In this document: in pieces, positions 45,315 to 56,270 of the stretch
Numbering within the stretch: the stretch's first letter is position 1
Layout of the letters: the number at the start of each line of letters is the position of its first letter
Assembly (NCBI RefSeq): GCF_902784195.1
Contig: NZ_CACZTX010000009.1
Coordinates: 183,584 to 247,583, forward strand
Length of the DNA: 64,000 nucleotides
Reading direction: 5' to 3'
Source: an uncultured Methanobrevibacter sp.
GTDB taxonomy: Archaea; Methanobacteriota; Methanobacteria; Methanobacteriales; Methanobacteriaceae
Translations under genes and position numbers: made by a program
The notes under the pieces: model-generated
Told to the model about the DNA's origin: nothing
The model's database searches: none
Seen by the model: the letters and a program-made list of their open reading frames with translations, nothing else

Positions 45315-48263
45315 TTAACCATTATTTCTTTCTAAAACTTCATTTCTCATTGTAACACTTACAGAACCAGTACCAAGAGGTATAGGCTGACCAATAATAA
45401 TATTTTCAATAATACCAGTTAAATCATCAACTTCTCCTCTAATACTTGCATGAAGTAAATGCTTGCCAGTTTCTTCAAATGCTGCACGAGCAAGAACACT
45501 TGATTTTTCACCACTAATACCATGTCTACCAATAGATTTAACAACACCTTCAGATGTCATCATATCAGCAACTAACATAATATGCCTAAGGTCTACTGAC
45601 AAACCTTGATCTGACAAAGTAGTATAAAGTTCGTTGATAATAGCATTACGAGCCGCTTCAATACCTAGAACTTCATAAATCTCATGAATATCGTTAGTAG
45701 TGGATTTTACTTTATCTATACCTTCAATTTTAAAGATTGCACTAAGATTAGATCCCTCAGTATGTAAAATCCATTCTTCATCAGTTTTACGAGTAATAAC
45801 TTTACCAATACCTTTGGTTCCGCTGATTTGCAAATCACGAATCTTATCTGCAAGAAGTCTTAATTCTCTTATAGAATTTTTAGAATTTTTAGAAGGTTCA
45901 AAAGTTAAAGAAGTTGAAACCATATTATTACAAACTTTAGATATAAATTCAGCTAATTTAGGTACGGAACCTTTTTTATCCTTAGATTCTACCTTATAAA
46001 ACCTATTAATAACTTCTTCTGCACCCAAAACTTCAATAACTTTTTCTCTATCAACAAGACCTAAAACTTCTTCTTCCCCAACAACATCGATAATCTTATC
46101 ACCACTAACTGCACGAATAACATTTTCCTTATCAATAAGCTTAGGAACCTTATCCTTATTAATGGCATCCAAAACTTTATCCTTTGCAGCGACATCAATA
46201 ATTTTTTCTTTGGTAATTGATTCAAGGATTTTATCTATATCTAAAAGTTCATTTAATTTGTTTTTAGGGATTTCGCTAATCAAATCATTAAGATGGTCCT
46301 TGTCTTCAAGTTGAGGAACTTTACCTTCTCCGAGAATGGTTTTAACACTTCGATCACCCTCAAGATCAGGAACAGTACCATCATCAACAAGATCAGGAAC
46401 AGTAACCTCACCCTCAAAATCAGGAGCAGTACCATCATCAACAAGATCAGGAACAGTAACCTCACCCTCAAAATCAGGAGCAGTACCATCATCAACAAGA
46501 TCAGAATCCACAACCTCATCAGTTTCCTGATTTTGCTCATTTTGGACAAAATCTTGTAATTTTTTAGAATCTACAAAATCAAGAATATCCTCATCATCAA
46601 CAAGATCAAGAATATCCTCATCATCAATAAGGTCAGAAAGTTTATCATCATCAATAAGCTCTTCTATATTATCCACAAAATCAAGAATATCCTCATCATC
46701 AATAAGATCTAAAATATTATCTTCATCAAAAAGATCAAATATTTTATTATCATCCACAAAATCAAGAGGATTATCATCACCAATAATATCCAGAACATTA
46801 CCCTCATCGATAAGTTCAAGAACATTATCCTGATTTAATAAATCCTCATCAGAAATACTTGAAATTGAAACTTTTTTATCTTCATCTAATTTAATTTTTT
46901 TACTCAGATTTTTTAAGTTCTTATTGTTTAAAGGTGCTTTTTCTACCAATTCATTTGGAATATTACAAACTAAATTGTCATTAGCCATTTTGAAAGATAA
47001 CTCTGGGATATCCTCAAAAGCATCCTCCATTTTTTTGATGACATCATCCTTTTTAAATTTAGATCCTATTTTATTCTTATCAAAAGGTAATATTAAATTT
47101 TGATTTTGATCAACCATAATTAAAATTTCACCATTTTTATTCTCTAAAAGAAAATCATAAAGAGGATGGTCCTTAATATCCACATTTTTAAAAGCTTTAT
47201 GAAGACGTTCTAATATGTCTTGATAATCAAGTCTTCTTTCCTCTATTTTAGAATCATCAATAGAAGTTGTGATATTATTTGAAGCATAATTTATTTTAAA
47301 ATCTGATAAAATATCATTTAAAGTACTCTTACCAATTTGATTTGCGAGAGTTCTGACGAATTCTTCATCATTCTTGTACTCATCTTCAAAGTAAATATCC
47401 ATAGTAGGAGTAGAAATCTTTTTCCTAGCATCTACAATTTCAATTAACCTAGGAAGCCCAAGAGTTACGTTTAACTCAGCTACCCCAGCATAGTGAAAAG
47501 TACGCATGGTCATCTGAGTACCAGGTTCACCTACAGATTGTGCTGCAACAGTTCCTACTGCTTCACCAGCTTCAATATAAGATCTTTCATGAGCTTCGTC
47601 AACTTTAAGCACCAGTTCCTCTAACTCTTCATCAGTCAAATCTCTTTTTATGCAAACTCTTACCAAGTCTTTAATGTAACTTGGAGGGAACTTGATTTCA
47701 TTTTTCTCAATTACTCCCAAAACCTTAGGAATTGTTTCTGGAACAAAATCAGACTGTTCCATACTAAGTTCATCTTCAAGAGTTAGAATTAAATATATTA
47801 AGTTATCCTTAGAATATTCCATATCATTAACTTCAAGTTCCTTGTCAACAAGAACTAAAGTATTTAACTCATTGTATGTTAACTTGTGTTTAATGAAAGT
47901 CCTTGCATAGTCAACAATAGCAGTTTCAGAAATATCAAACTCATTATTTTCAGACATTTCCTCTACAAGAACAATACTGGAAATCACTGCATCCAATTCA
48001 TCATCATCCAAATCCCCATCACTGTAGAGTTGGGATAAACGGATTTCATAAATTTCAGTTGAATTGACTTTATTCTTTTTAAAAGCTTTTTCAACAGTTT
48101 TAATGGAGTCAATCAAATCATCTAATTCTTCAATACTTAACTCCCCATCATCATAAGACTGTTGGAAATTTTCTATAAAATCTTGAGAAAGATTAATCTT
48201 ATTCTTTTTGAATAATTCTTCAACAGTGACAATTGCTTGAGAATCTTCTTTTTTATCAGTCAT
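45315..48263 (-). CDS. rpoA2: RNA polymerase subunit A'' with large acidic insertion and N-terminal module repeats
   Basis: The catalytic A'' subunit, intact where it matters: [20 protein letters not shown] and the trigger loop [15 protein letters not shown] (251-265), [20 protein letters not shown], and the C-terminal half from [19 protein letters not shown] (797) to IIGQPIPLG. At 982 residues it is more than twice the usual 380-400. Two additions explain this: residues 12-165 hold about three degenerate copies of the subunit's own N-terminal helical module (compare [38 protein letters not shown] with native [12 protein letters not shown] at 208-218); and residues about 440-760 are an acidic insertion of short units such as [17 protein letters not shown], followed by 18-residue repeats. 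TAGGAGG precedes the ATG, 15 bases behind rpoA1. Confidence 0.93.
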   Translation of the reverse strand: MTDKKEDSQAIVTVEELFKKNKINLSQDFIENFQQSYDDGELSIEELDDLIDSIKTVEKAFKKNKVNSTEIYEIRLSQLYSDGDLDDDELDAVISSIVLVEEMSENNEFDISETAIVDYARTFIKHKLTYNELNTLVLVDKELEVNDMEYSKDNLIYLILTLEDELSMEQSDFVPETIPKVLGVIEKNEIKFPPSYIKDLVRVCIKRDLTDEELEELVLKVDEAHERSYIEAGEAVGTVAAQSVGEPGTQMTMRTFHYAGVAELNVTLGLPRLIEIVDARKKISTPTMDIYFEDEYKNDEEFVRTLANQIGKSTLNDILSDFKINYASNNITTSIDDSKIEERRLDYQDILERLHKAFKNVDIKDHPLYDFLLENKNGEILIMVDQNQNLILPFDKNKIGSKFKKDDVIKKMEDAFEDIPELSFKMANDNLVCNIPNELVEKAPLNNKNLKNLSKKIKLDEDKKVSISSISDEDLLNQDNVLELIDEGNVLDIIGDDNPLDFVDDNKIFDLFDEDNILDLIDDEDILDFVDNIEELIDDDKLSDLIDDEDILDLVDDEDILDFVDSKKLQDFVQNEQNQETDEVVDSDLVDDGTAPDFEGEVTVPDLVDDGTAPDFEGEVTVPDLVDDGTVPDLEGDRSVKTILGEGKVPQLEDKDHLNDLISEIPKNKLNELLDIDKILESITKEKIIDVAAKDKVLDAINKDKVPKLIDKENVIRAVSGDKIIDVVGEEEVLGLVDREKVIEVLGAEEVINRFYKVESKDKKGSVPKLAEFISKVCNNMVSTSLTFEPSKNSKNSIRELRLLADKIRDLQISGTKGIGKVITRKTDEEWILHTEGSNLSAIFKIEGIDKVKSTTNDIHEIYEVLGIEAARNAIINELYTTLSDQGLSVDLRHIMLVADMMTSEGVVKSIGRHGISGEKSSVLARAAFEETGKHLLHASIRGEVDDLTGIIENIIIGQPIPLGTGSVSVTMRNEVLERNNG
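46381..46504. repeat. 54-base tandem repeat inside rpoA2
   Basis: A 54-base unit occurs twice without change at 46381-46434 and 46435-46488, followed by 16 bases of a third copy and preceded by a partial one. It encodes [18 protein letters not shown] repeats in the acidic insertion. Exact identity points to recent expansion. Confidence 0.9.
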
Positions 48264-48278
48264 ATAATTGCCTCCTAA

Positions 48279-51086
48279 TTATGCTTTCTCCATTCCTTTT
48301 TCAGCATTTTTACTTGCTTTAGAAAGGTCTTTATCTTTAAGTCTCATTTCATCAATAAGTTTGTCTAAGTTTGCTACATCACCAAAGTCACTTTTTGCAG
48401 GGTCGATACCATCTTCACCAAATACCATTTGAATAATTTGACCATTATTATTAGAAACTAATCCTTCAGACCTAACATTTAAGTCTTCAAGTGCATTTAC
48501 AAGTCTTCTTTGCATGTAACCGGATTGTGCTGTACGAATAGCAGTATCTACAAGACCTTCTCTTCCACCCATAGCGTGGAAGAAGAATTCTACAGGATCC
48601 AATCCTTTTTTATAACTAGAATGTACAAATCCTTTTGCTCTTGCTCCTAACTCATGTTTTCTAAAGTGAGGAAGTGGCCTTGCCTGATACCCTCTTGTAA
48701 TACGTCCACCACGAACAGATTGCTGCCCTACACAAGCAGTGATCTGAGCGAGGTTCAACATAGACGCCCTTGCACCTGTACGAGCCATAACTACAGAGTG
48801 GTTTTCAACAGCCATCACATAATCATAGGAGTCCTCTTGAGATTGTTTACCCATGGTAAGGTAACCTCCTGCAATTTCCCCTGCTGTGTCCCTAGCTTCC
48901 CCAAGAACTTGAACAATACGCATTTCCAAGGTTTCTTCTGCACTTCTACCTGGTAAAGGTTGGAGCAATCCTTCATCATAAGTTGCAATTAACTTATCTA
49001 CTTCTTGTTCAGCCTTATCTAAGTGAGCGTCAATAACCTCGATTGCCTCTTCTGGAATTTCCTCATCATTAGTACCAGTGGTAATACCTGTTTTCATGAT
49101 ACCGCAGATAGCAAGGTCAGTGGATCTGTCCAAGAATTCTTTTGCACGAGATGGTCCGTATTCCTTAACGATTGTGTCTAAGATTTTACCTGAGAAGGAA
49201 CCGTATGCTGCTTCGTCGATAGCACCATGTGTTAATTGACCATCTTTAATTACTACAAATGCATCGTATTGGCAATCTTCCTTAAGACAGGTTTCACATT
49301 TTCTACAGATTTCAGCTTTGTAGTTCATGTTAAGGTCATCTGGAAGCAATAAGCTGAATAACTCTTTTCCAGTCCAATCACGGTTTTTACGTTTTAAATG
49401 TTTTTTATCAACATATTCGTTGTTAAGAAGATGTGATTTTCTAATCATTTGGAAAGCGTCATCTTCACTAACAGTGAAACCATCACGAGTTAAAAGGTAA
49501 GCTCCACTAATGTGGTCGTGAATAGCACCGATAATTGGTCCACCAAACCTTGGAGATAATATGTGTTCCTGTACTCTCATCAAGGATTTAGCTTCAGCAC
49601 GGGATTCATCAGTTTGGAAAACGTGCATGTTCATTTCGTCTCCATCGAAGTCTGCATTGTATGGAGGACATACACAAAGGTTTAATCTGAAAGTCTTGTA
49701 AGGCAATACCCTTACTTCGTGAGCCATCATACTCATTCTGTGAAGGGAAGGTTGACGGTTGAATAAAACAATGTCCCCATCTTTAAGATGTCTCATTACA
49801 ACATCACCGTATTCAAGGTTCTCAACTACCAATTCCCTATTGTCATCCAAGACTCTGACTTTCATCTCTTTGCCATTGATGGTCTTTTTGACGTAGTTTG
49901 CTCCAGGGTGAACGTTAGGACCATTTAAGATAGCTTCTTTTAATTCCTCAATGTTCCATTCGTTTACGTAAGTAGGTACGGTTACCTCTTTTGCAATCAT
50001 TTCAGGAACACCGACTTCATTAATACTGATATTAGGATCAGGGGAGATTACGGTACGTGCTGAGAAGTTTACACGTTTACCTGAAAGGTTACTTCTGAAT
50101 CTTCCTTCTTTACCTTTTAATCTTTGAGCTAAAGTCTTTAATGGTCTTCCACTTCTGTGTCTTGCAGGAGGTACACCACTTGCCTCATTGTCAAAGTAAG
50201 TAGTTACGTGGTATTGGAGTAATTTCCAAAGGTCCTCTACAATAAGTTGTGGAGCACCAGCATCCATATTCTCAATCAATCTTTGGTTGATTCTTAAGAT
50301 ATCAACAAGCTTATGAGTTAAGTCATCCTCGGATCTTTCACCAGTATCAAGGGTGATTGAAGGTCTTACGGTTACTGGAGGTACAGGGAGTACTGTGAGC
50401 ACCATCCATTCTGGACGTGCAACTTCAGGGTTTACACCTAAAACATAAGCATCTTCATCTGGAATACGTTGTAACTTTTCACGTACTTCAGATGCTGTTA
50501 AATCATAATCCTCAGTTATTGGATCACCATTGTCATCTTTGATAACTTCACCATTTTCATCGTATTGCTTGCGAACTTCAATAATATCAATAGGTTTGAC
50601 AATCTTGATGTCTTCCTGTTCAGCACCACAATGAGGACATACCTCTTTGGTTTTTTTATCTTTACAGATTTTATAAACTTCTTTTACGAGTTCTTCTACG
50701 CTTTCACCTGCTTCTTGGAGTTCTTCCATCTTTTCAGTGTACTCTTCGATTTCATTATCATCCAAGAGTACACGTCCACATTCGCTACAGGTGGAACGTA
50801 GGATTTTATGAATGTCATCACCGAAACCTACGTGGATAACAGGTCTTGCAAGCTCAATCATACCGAAGTGACCTTGACATTCCCCACCTTTTTCACCACA
50901 AGTACGGCATTTTAAACTAGGATCAATAACACCTAAACGAGAATCCATCAATCCAGATTCAATTGGATAACCATCCTCATCGTAAGTGTCTGGTCTTTCT
51001 ATCTTAACAACAGACATTTCCCTAATCTGTTCTGGTGACATTAATCCAAAATTAATTCTATCAATTTTTTTAATAATTCCTTTCAA
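48279..51086 (-). CDS. rpoA1: RNA polymerase subunit A'
   Basis: The 935-residue large catalytic subunit, N-terminal part. It holds the active-site loop NADFDGDEMNMHV with the Mg2+-binding aspartates, zinc sites CRTCGEKGGECQGHFG and CPHCG, the FRSNLSGKRVNFSARTVISP switch region, and bridge-helix-side sequence GGREGLVDTAIRTAQSGYMQ. Slightly longer than many archaeal A' (about 870-890), mainly through charged segments near residues 110-200. The start is TTG (51084-51086) with GGAG upstream. It lies between rpoB1 and rpoA2. Confidence 0.95.
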   Translation of the reverse strand: MKGIIKKIDRINFGLMSPEQIREMSVVKIERPDTYDEDGYPIESGLMDSRLGVIDPSLKCRTCGEKGGECQGHFGMIELARPVIHVGFGDDIHKILRSTCSECGRVLLDDNEIEEYTEKMEELQEAGESVEELVKEVYKICKDKKTKEVCPHCGAEQEDIKIVKPIDIIEVRKQYDENGEVIKDDNGDPITEDYDLTASEVREKLQRIPDEDAYVLGVNPEVARPEWMVLTVLPVPPVTVRPSITLDTGERSEDDLTHKLVDILRINQRLIENMDAGAPQLIVEDLWKLLQYHVTTYFDNEASGVPPARHRSGRPLKTLAQRLKGKEGRFRSNLSGKRVNFSARTVISPDPNISINEVGVPEMIAKEVTVPTYVNEWNIEELKEAILNGPNVHPGANYVKKTINGKEMKVRVLDDNRELVVENLEYGDVVMRHLKDGDIVLFNRQPSLHRMSMMAHEVRVLPYKTFRLNLCVCPPYNADFDGDEMNMHVFQTDESRAEAKSLMRVQEHILSPRFGGPIIGAIHDHISGAYLLTRDGFTVSEDDAFQMIRKSHLLNNEYVDKKHLKRKNRDWTGKELFSLLLPDDLNMNYKAEICRKCETCLKEDCQYDAFVVIKDGQLTHGAIDEAAYGSFSGKILDTIVKEYGPSRAKEFLDRSTDLAICGIMKTGITTGTNDEEIPEEAIEVIDAHLDKAEQEVDKLIATYDEGLLQPLPGRSAEETLEMRIVQVLGEARDTAGEIAGGYLTMGKQSQEDSYDYVMAVENHSVVMARTGARASMLNLAQITACVGQQSVRGGRITRGYQARPLPHFRKHELGARAKGFVHSSYKKGLDPVEFFFHAMGGREGLVDTAIRTAQSGYMQRRLVNALEDLNVRSEGLVSNNNGQIIQMVFGEDGIDPAKSDFGDVANLDKLIDEMRLKDKDLSKASKNAEKGMEKA

Positions 51087-51133
51087 AATATTGGCTCCTT
51101 AAAAAATTTATTTTTATTTCAACACCTTATTTC

Positions 51134-52945
51134 TTAAGCTTTGTCCCCAAGAACTAATTTAGGGAAAATACATAAACTTTTAAGTTCATCTAATAATAAT
51201 TTGAATGCATATGAAATTTCAACAGGATAAGTTTCGCTGTCGCCACAAATTGGGCAATACATCTTGCGTTTATTCTTATCATAAACCGCTAACATTCCAC
51301 ATTCATTACATACAACTGCTTCATACTTATCGGATTCATCCAATAATCTTTCTTTTAATGCGAGAGCAGCACCATGTGCAATGAGACAGTCCCTTTCCAT
51401 TTCTCCAAACCTGAGACCACCTTCACGTGCTCTTCCTTCAGTTGGTTGTCTTGTAAGCACTTGTACTGGACCAGTGGAACGTGCGTAAACCTTATCAGTT
51501 GTCATGTGGTGTAATTTTTGGTAATATGCAACACCTACAAAGATTTCAGCTTCAATACGTTCACCAGTTACACCATTGTATAATGATTCACATCCTGCTG
51601 ATTCAAAACCGTTTTCTTTAAGAGCACGTTTGATTTCACCTTCAACAGTTTCATTGAATGGGGTACCGTCCATACGATGCCCTTCCATACATCCTGCTTT
51701 ACCAGCTACCATTTCCAATACTTGTCCAACAGACATCCTTGAAGGGATAGCGTGTGGGTTTACAATAATATCAGGAACTACACCATCTTCAGTGAATGGA
51801 ATGTCATCTTGAGATAAGATAAGACCTACAACCCCTTTCTGACCGTGTCTTGATGCAAATTTATCACCAAATTCCGGTTGTCTTGTATCTCTTACTCTTA
51901 TTTTAGTTAATTTGCTTCCTTCAACAGTTTCTGTTAAGAGCACAGCATCAACAATACCCTTTTCACCGTGTCTTACAGTTACGGAAGTTTCTCTTCTTTT
52001 TTCTGCAACAGTACCAAACTCGTCAATTTCTCCTAAGAATCTTGGAGGGGAAGTCTTACCAATCAATACATCACCAGATTCAACATGGGATTCTGGGTTA
52101 ACGATACCGTCTTCATCTAAGTTTCTGTAGGATTCTTCACTGCGGTATCCTTTAACTCCTTTTTCTGGAACTTCGAATTTATCTTCTTGTCCACCAGGAT
52201 ATCTTCTTTCAGATGCTTCATAAGATCTGAAGAAACTGGATCTGCCCATACCTCTTTCAAGAGAGGATTTATTGAGAATCATTGCGTCTTCCATGTTATA
52301 TCCTTCGTAAGACATGAGAGCTACAACCAAGTTCTGACCAGACGGCCTTGAATCATAATTGATAGCGTCAATAATTCTTGTTTTTACGATAGGAGTTTGA
52401 GGGTGGTGCAATAAGTGTGCACGAGTATCAGTACGTAAAGCATAATTTGATACATATAAACCTAATGCTTGTTTTGTCATCCCTGCTTCCATAGTGTTCC
52501 TTGGAGAGGAGTTATGGTCTGAAAATGGAATAATTCCTGCACAAATACCTAACATAGTGGATGGGTCGATTTCCAAATGAGTGTGGTCTTCATTTAATTG
52601 ACTTAAATTCATTGCAATATAGGAATTTTCTTCTTCTTCAGCATCCAAGTATTCTAAAATACCTTTTGCAAACAATTCATCCCATTTTAATTCACCGTTT
52701 GCAATAGCTTCCATATGGTCATCTGTAAGTGCTGGCTGACCATCATAAACAAGGATTAAAGGTCTTCTTGCCCTTCCAGGGTCTGTGAAAATATAGATTT
52801 CGTGATTATCCTCATAATAGGTAATGTTCATCTCATTATTGATTTGACCATTTCTTCTTTTATCACGCATTTCCTTAGTGAATTCTTCAGGATTATCGCA
52901 ATAACCAGTTAGTTTACCATTAATATAAATTTTAGCTCTTACCAT
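51134..52945 (-). CDS. rpoB1: RNA polymerase subunit B'
   Basis: The 603-residue C-terminal part of the split second-largest subunit, as usual in methanogens. Motifs: [61 protein letters not shown] and a zinc finger [20 protein letters not shown]. Starts 14 bases behind the rpoB2 stop with GGAGGGA upstream. Confidence 0.96.
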   Translation of the reverse strand: MVRAKIYINGKLTGYCDNPEEFTKEMRDKRRNGQINNEMNITYYEDNHEIYIFTDPGRARRPLILVYDGQPALTDDHMEAIANGELKWDELFAKGILEYLDAEEEENSYIAMNLSQLNEDHTHLEIDPSTMLGICAGIIPFSDHNSSPRNTMEAGMTKQALGLYVSNYALRTDTRAHLLHHPQTPIVKTRIIDAINYDSRPSGQNLVVALMSYEGYNMEDAMILNKSSLERGMGRSSFFRSYEASERRYPGGQEDKFEVPEKGVKGYRSEESYRNLDEDGIVNPESHVESGDVLIGKTSPPRFLGEIDEFGTVAEKRRETSVTVRHGEKGIVDAVLLTETVEGSKLTKIRVRDTRQPEFGDKFASRHGQKGVVGLILSQDDIPFTEDGVVPDIIVNPHAIPSRMSVGQVLEMVAGKAGCMEGHRMDGTPFNETVEGEIKRALKENGFESAGCESLYNGVTGERIEAEIFVGVAYYQKLHHMTTDKVYARSTGPVQVLTRQPTEGRAREGGLRFGEMERDCLIAHGAALALKERLLDESDKYEAVVCNECGMLAVYDKNKRKMYCPICGDSETYPVEISYAFKLLLDELKSLCIFPKLVLGDKA

Positions 52946-52958
52946 AAAATCCCTCCGA

Positions 52959-54527
52959 TTAGTCTATCATCTCTACATCCATGTCTCTAATGATGTTTAC
53001 AAGTTTTTGGTCTTCTTCTTCTTCAAAACCTTCAGAGATTTTACACATTAGAGCTAAATTCTTTACTAATCCACAGTTTGGTCCTTCTGGTGTTTCGTTT
53101 GGACAAATCTTACCGAATTGAGTAGGGTGCAAGTCCCTAGCTTCAAAGTGAGGTTGACTTCTAGTAAGAGGAGATACAACCCTTCTTAAGTGAGAAAGTG
53201 TTGCCATGTAACTTACTCTATCTAAAAGCTGGCTTACCCCAGCTCTTCCGCCTACCCAATTACCGGTAGCAATTGCATGCTTGATATTTTCAGTTAAAAC
53301 ATCAGAACGGACAGCTTGCTTAATTGAAAGTTCCTTACCTCTGGATAAGCTTCTTTCAAGTTGGTAGCTCATATCTCTTGTTAATGAAGAGAAAGCCACT
53401 CTGAATAAGTCTTCCATTAAGTCACCGGAAACTCTTAATCTCTTATTGGTGTAATGGTCCTTATCGTGAGGTTCTCTTTGACCTTCAATTACTTGAAGCA
53501 ACATTTCAGTCATTTCAGCTAAGTAAATAGCTTTATCATAACGTTTATCAGATTCAATACCCATATGTGGCAATAAGTATCTGTCAATGACATCTTCAGC
53601 ACGTTTAATTCTGTACTCTTCAGTCATTCCTTTAGCTACTCTATTACCAATGTATTTAATAGCAGCCATTCTTAAGTATTCTTCTCTTTCTTCATTGGTC
53701 ATTTCTGCCATTAACTCAGAATCCAATTTCAAGTCTTTTTCAGACACTTGGATATCGTCTGCAATATACATTTGGAAGTTGAAATCATCAGAAATCTTTG
53801 TAATGATTTCTTGGTCAGTTGATAATCCTAATGCTCTAAGCAAGATCACTAATGGAATTTCTCCAGGAACATATGGGAAAGAGATTCTTAAGAACACACC
53901 GCTTTTACGTGGTTTTTTGTATTCTAAAGTAATTCTTGCTCTGAAACCACTTTTAATTGAGGTTACAATAGCTTTTGCATGTCTATCTTCAGGCTCATCA
54001 ATTCTTTCCAAGATAATTTTGTTAGGAGCGATTTCCTCCATAGTTACAACAGCTCTTTCAGAACCGTTTACAATGAAGTATCCGCCTGGGTCTTTAGGGT
54101 CTTCCCCTTTTTCCATTAATTCCTTATCAGTGAGCCCATGTAAATGACAAATGCTGGATTTGAGCATGAGAGGCAATTCACCAATGTACACTTCTTCCAA
54201 TTCTTCCTCTTCATCGCTGTTATTGTCATGCAATGCCATTTCCAAGTACATGTGAGCAGAATAGTTTAAATTTCTAAGTCTTGCTTCTGTAGGATAAATC
54301 ATACTTTTAGAACCGTCTGCTTCTTTGGTGAAAGGTTTTTCAATTTTTATTTTACCTGTTCTAAGAGTATAGTTTCCTTTTTCGTTTTCAATAGTAATTG
54401 GTTCAGTGATATCAATAATCTTTTGTATACGATTTTCAACAAAATCGTTATAAGATTTAATATGATGGTCTACAATATCATATTTATCAAAAAATGAATC
54501 TACTAAACCCCATGTCTTATTTTTCAT
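52959..54527 (-). CDS. rpoB2: RNA polymerase subunit B''
   Basis: The 522-residue N-terminal part of the split second-largest subunit: [18 protein letters not shown] at the start, [20 protein letters not shown], and near the end [20 protein letters not shown], where the split from B' follows. GGAGAT precedes the ATG. Length normal. Confidence 0.96.
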   Translation of the reverse strand: MKNKTWGLVDSFFDKYDIVDHHIKSYNDFVENRIQKIIDITEPITIENEKGNYTLRTGKIKIEKPFTKEADGSKSMIYPTEARLRNLNYSAHMYLEMALHDNNSDEEEELEEVYIGELPLMLKSSICHLHGLTDKELMEKGEDPKDPGGYFIVNGSERAVVTMEEIAPNKIILERIDEPEDRHAKAIVTSIKSGFRARITLEYKKPRKSGVFLRISFPYVPGEIPLVILLRALGLSTDQEIITKISDDFNFQMYIADDIQVSEKDLKLDSELMAEMTNEEREEYLRMAAIKYIGNRVAKGMTEEYRIKRAEDVIDRYLLPHMGIESDKRYDKAIYLAEMTEMLLQVIEGQREPHDKDHYTNKRLRVSGDLMEDLFRVAFSSLTRDMSYQLERSLSRGKELSIKQAVRSDVLTENIKHAIATGNWVGGRAGVSQLLDRVSYMATLSHLRRVVSPLTRSQPHFEARDLHPTQFGKICPNETPEGPNCGLVKNLALMCKISEGFEEEEDQKLVNIIRDMDVEMID

Positions 54528-54617
54528 TTAATATCTCCAAAATAATACAGTTAGATTAAATATAAAATTATTAAATTATTGAATTTAATATTTTCTTAAT
54601 TAATTGTTCTTAATGTT

Positions 54618-54866
54618 TTATTTTTGATTATTTTCTCCACTGACAAGTCTATATGTCACAAATATACCTGCAGTTTCGCTTTTACGAGTTATTTTTAAAA
54701 CTTGACCTTCTTCAGCACCAATAGCTTTAGAAACAGGATCATTTACTTTAATTTTTGGAAGTTGACTAATGTCATAATCAACATCTGCAAAAATCTCTTC
54801 AATTTCATCATCAGACAAAATCTCGTGCTTAGGAACAGCACTATGGTTTAATATATTAAATGCCAA
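54618..54866 (-). CDS. rpoH: RNA polymerase subunit H
   Basis: The small H subunit (equivalent to the C-terminal part of eukaryotic Rpb5): FNILNHSAVPKHEILSDDE, then ISQLPKIKVNDPVSKAIGAE and ITRKSETAGIFVTYRLV. A longer ATG frame begins ten codons upstream, but GGAGG at 54873-54877 lies 6 bases before the TTG ending at 54866, giving 82 residues, which fits the family. First gene of the polymerase operon. Confidence 0.93.
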   Translation of the reverse strand: MAFNILNHSAVPKHEILSDDEIEEIFADVDYDISQLPKIKVNDPVSKAIGAEEGQVLKITRKSETAGIFVTYRLVSGENNQK

Positions 54867-54945
54867 AATATTCCTCCGATAAAACTTTTTAAACAATTTG
54901 TAATAAAATAACTTTTTTCTAAATGAAATTTCTAATATTAATCAT

Positions 54946-54954
54946 AATATAAAC
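54946..54954 (-). promoter_or_regulatory. TATA-like box of the RNA polymerase operon
   Basis: Minus strand TTTAAAGTTTATATTATG, about 80 bases before the rpoH start, with an AAAG that can serve as BRE. Confidence 0.5.
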
Positions 54955-55336
54955 TTTAAATAAAATTTAATATTTTCATTAATTTTTTACAATCCCTTAC
55001 TTCTTCACCATCATAGAATAGATCTAGTTTATATCAAAATTAGATAATGCAAATTCATTCATAAATCCAACTAACAAATCAAATATAATAAATATTTTGA
55101 TTAAAATGCATGATTAAAATGTAAAAAATAGATAAACACTTGAATTTATGAAATTAAACATTACCCCCAATTAAAAATATAAATAAATCACCCAATTCTA
55201 GTAGAATAAATTCTAAGTCAAATACAATATAAATTTAAATATGATTTAAATAAGACATTAAAGTTAAAAAATCTTCGAAAAAATGTTAATTTAAAAATTT
55301 AAATTTAGTAAAGTTAATAAATAAAAAAAATCAGAG
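54955..55336. other. AT-rich gap between rpoH promoter and tRNA-Lys
   Basis: No gene, repeat or structured element recognised. The right end is the 3' flank of tRNA-Lys with T-runs on the minus strand that would terminate the tRNA transcript. Confidence 0.4.
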
Positions 55337-55411
<75 letters not shown>

Positions 55412-55432
55412 GATACTTAACTTATAGTTAAG

Positions 55433-55504
55433 CGCCCTGGCCGGGATTTGAACCCGAGTCGCGGGCTCGACAGGCCCACATGATAGCCCCTACACCACCA
55501 GGGC
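55433..55504 (-). tRNA. tRNA-Asp (GUC)
   Basis: A 72-base tRNA with acceptor GCCCTGG/CCAGGGC, discriminator G, anticodon loop CTGTCGA (anticodon GTC) and T-arm GGGTTCAAATCCC. CCA not encoded. A promoter box lies about 50 bases upstream. Confidence 0.96.
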
Positions 55505-55513
55505 AAACTATGT

Positions 55514-55530
55514 GAGTATAAATTATACTC
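55514..55530. promoter_or_regulatory. 17-base palindrome between the TATA box and tRNA-Asp
   Basis: GAGTATAA-A-TTATACTC. It lies just past the expected transcription start of the tRNA-Asp/Lys unit, so it may be an operator or a leader hairpin marking the 5' processing site. Confidence 0.4.
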
Positions 55531-55550
55531 ATTAAAATAATATATTTATT

Positions 55551-55567
55551 ATTATATATAAATGTTT
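55551..55567 (-). promoter_or_regulatory. BRE/TATA promoter of the tRNA-Asp/tRNA-Lys unit
   Basis: Minus strand AAACATTTATATATAAT, about 50 bases before the tRNA-Asp 5' end; same element as at 9331-9350 and 55854-55870. Confidence 0.65.
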
Positions 55568-55656
55568 CTACCTATCGTACTTTGAAATAAATTGAAATTC
55601 AAAAAATCAAATTTCAAAATAAAAATCAATACGATAAAATAGATATAATAATAAAA

Positions 55657-55730
55657 TCCCGACTGCCGGACTTGAACCAGCAACATTTGGATCTACAGTC
55701 CAACGCTCTGCCAAATTGAGCTAAGTCGGG
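55657..55730 (-). tRNA. tRNA-Tyr (GUA)
   Basis: A 74-base tRNA with acceptor CCCGACT/AGTCGGG, discriminator A, anticodon loop CTGTAGA (anticodon GTA) and T-arm region TGGTTCAAGTCCGG. No intron. CCA not encoded. It lies 11 bases behind tRNA-Pro, so they share a transcript. Confidence 0.96.
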
Positions 55731-55741
55731 TAGATACAAAG

Positions 55742-55818
<77 letters not shown>

Positions 55819-55853
55819 CAATATTTATACAACATACTTATTTTATATTACCA

Positions 55854-55870
55854 TAATATATAAATGTTTT
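55854..55870 (-). promoter_or_regulatory. BRE/TATA promoter of the tRNA-Pro/tRNA-Tyr unit
   Basis: Minus strand AAAACATTTATATATTA, about 45 bases before the tRNA-Pro 5' end. Confidence 0.65.
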
Positions 55871-55871
55871 G

Positions 55872-55932
55872 GTAAATCATATAACTGATTAGTAAAATTA
55901 TATAACTGATTAAATAAATCATATAACTGACT
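55872..55932. repeat. Three direct repeats between tRNA-Pro and tRNA-Thr
   Basis: The unit AAATCATATAACTGATTA (variants AAATTATATAACTGATTA and AAATCATATAACTGACT) occurs three times at intervals of about 20 bases. Confidence 0.75.
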
Positions 55933-55957
55933 CAAATTACAGAATCATATTATATAA

Positions 55958-56031
<74 letters not shown>

Positions 56032-56270
56032 AATGAAAAATTAAAAAGAGAATCAATATCCAAATGGAATGTTCGACATAGGAATATTCCATTAAAATAT
56101 TCAACAATAGTAATTAGTAAAATATCATTTAAATAGTTTACTATTGAATCTATTTTCTTTAAATTAAAATAAATTAGAAATAGAGAAAATAAAAAGAAAA
56201 ATAGAAAAAGTGAAAAAATCAAGAAAAAATATTGCAATGAATGCAATAAAAAACGAAAAAAGAAAAGAAA

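Noticed and set aside
45900..46950. Intein in rpoA2
   Set aside because: The insertion between conserved halves suggested an intein, but it is built of acidic repeats and shows no splice-junction Cys/Ser, no HN end and no endonuclease motifs.
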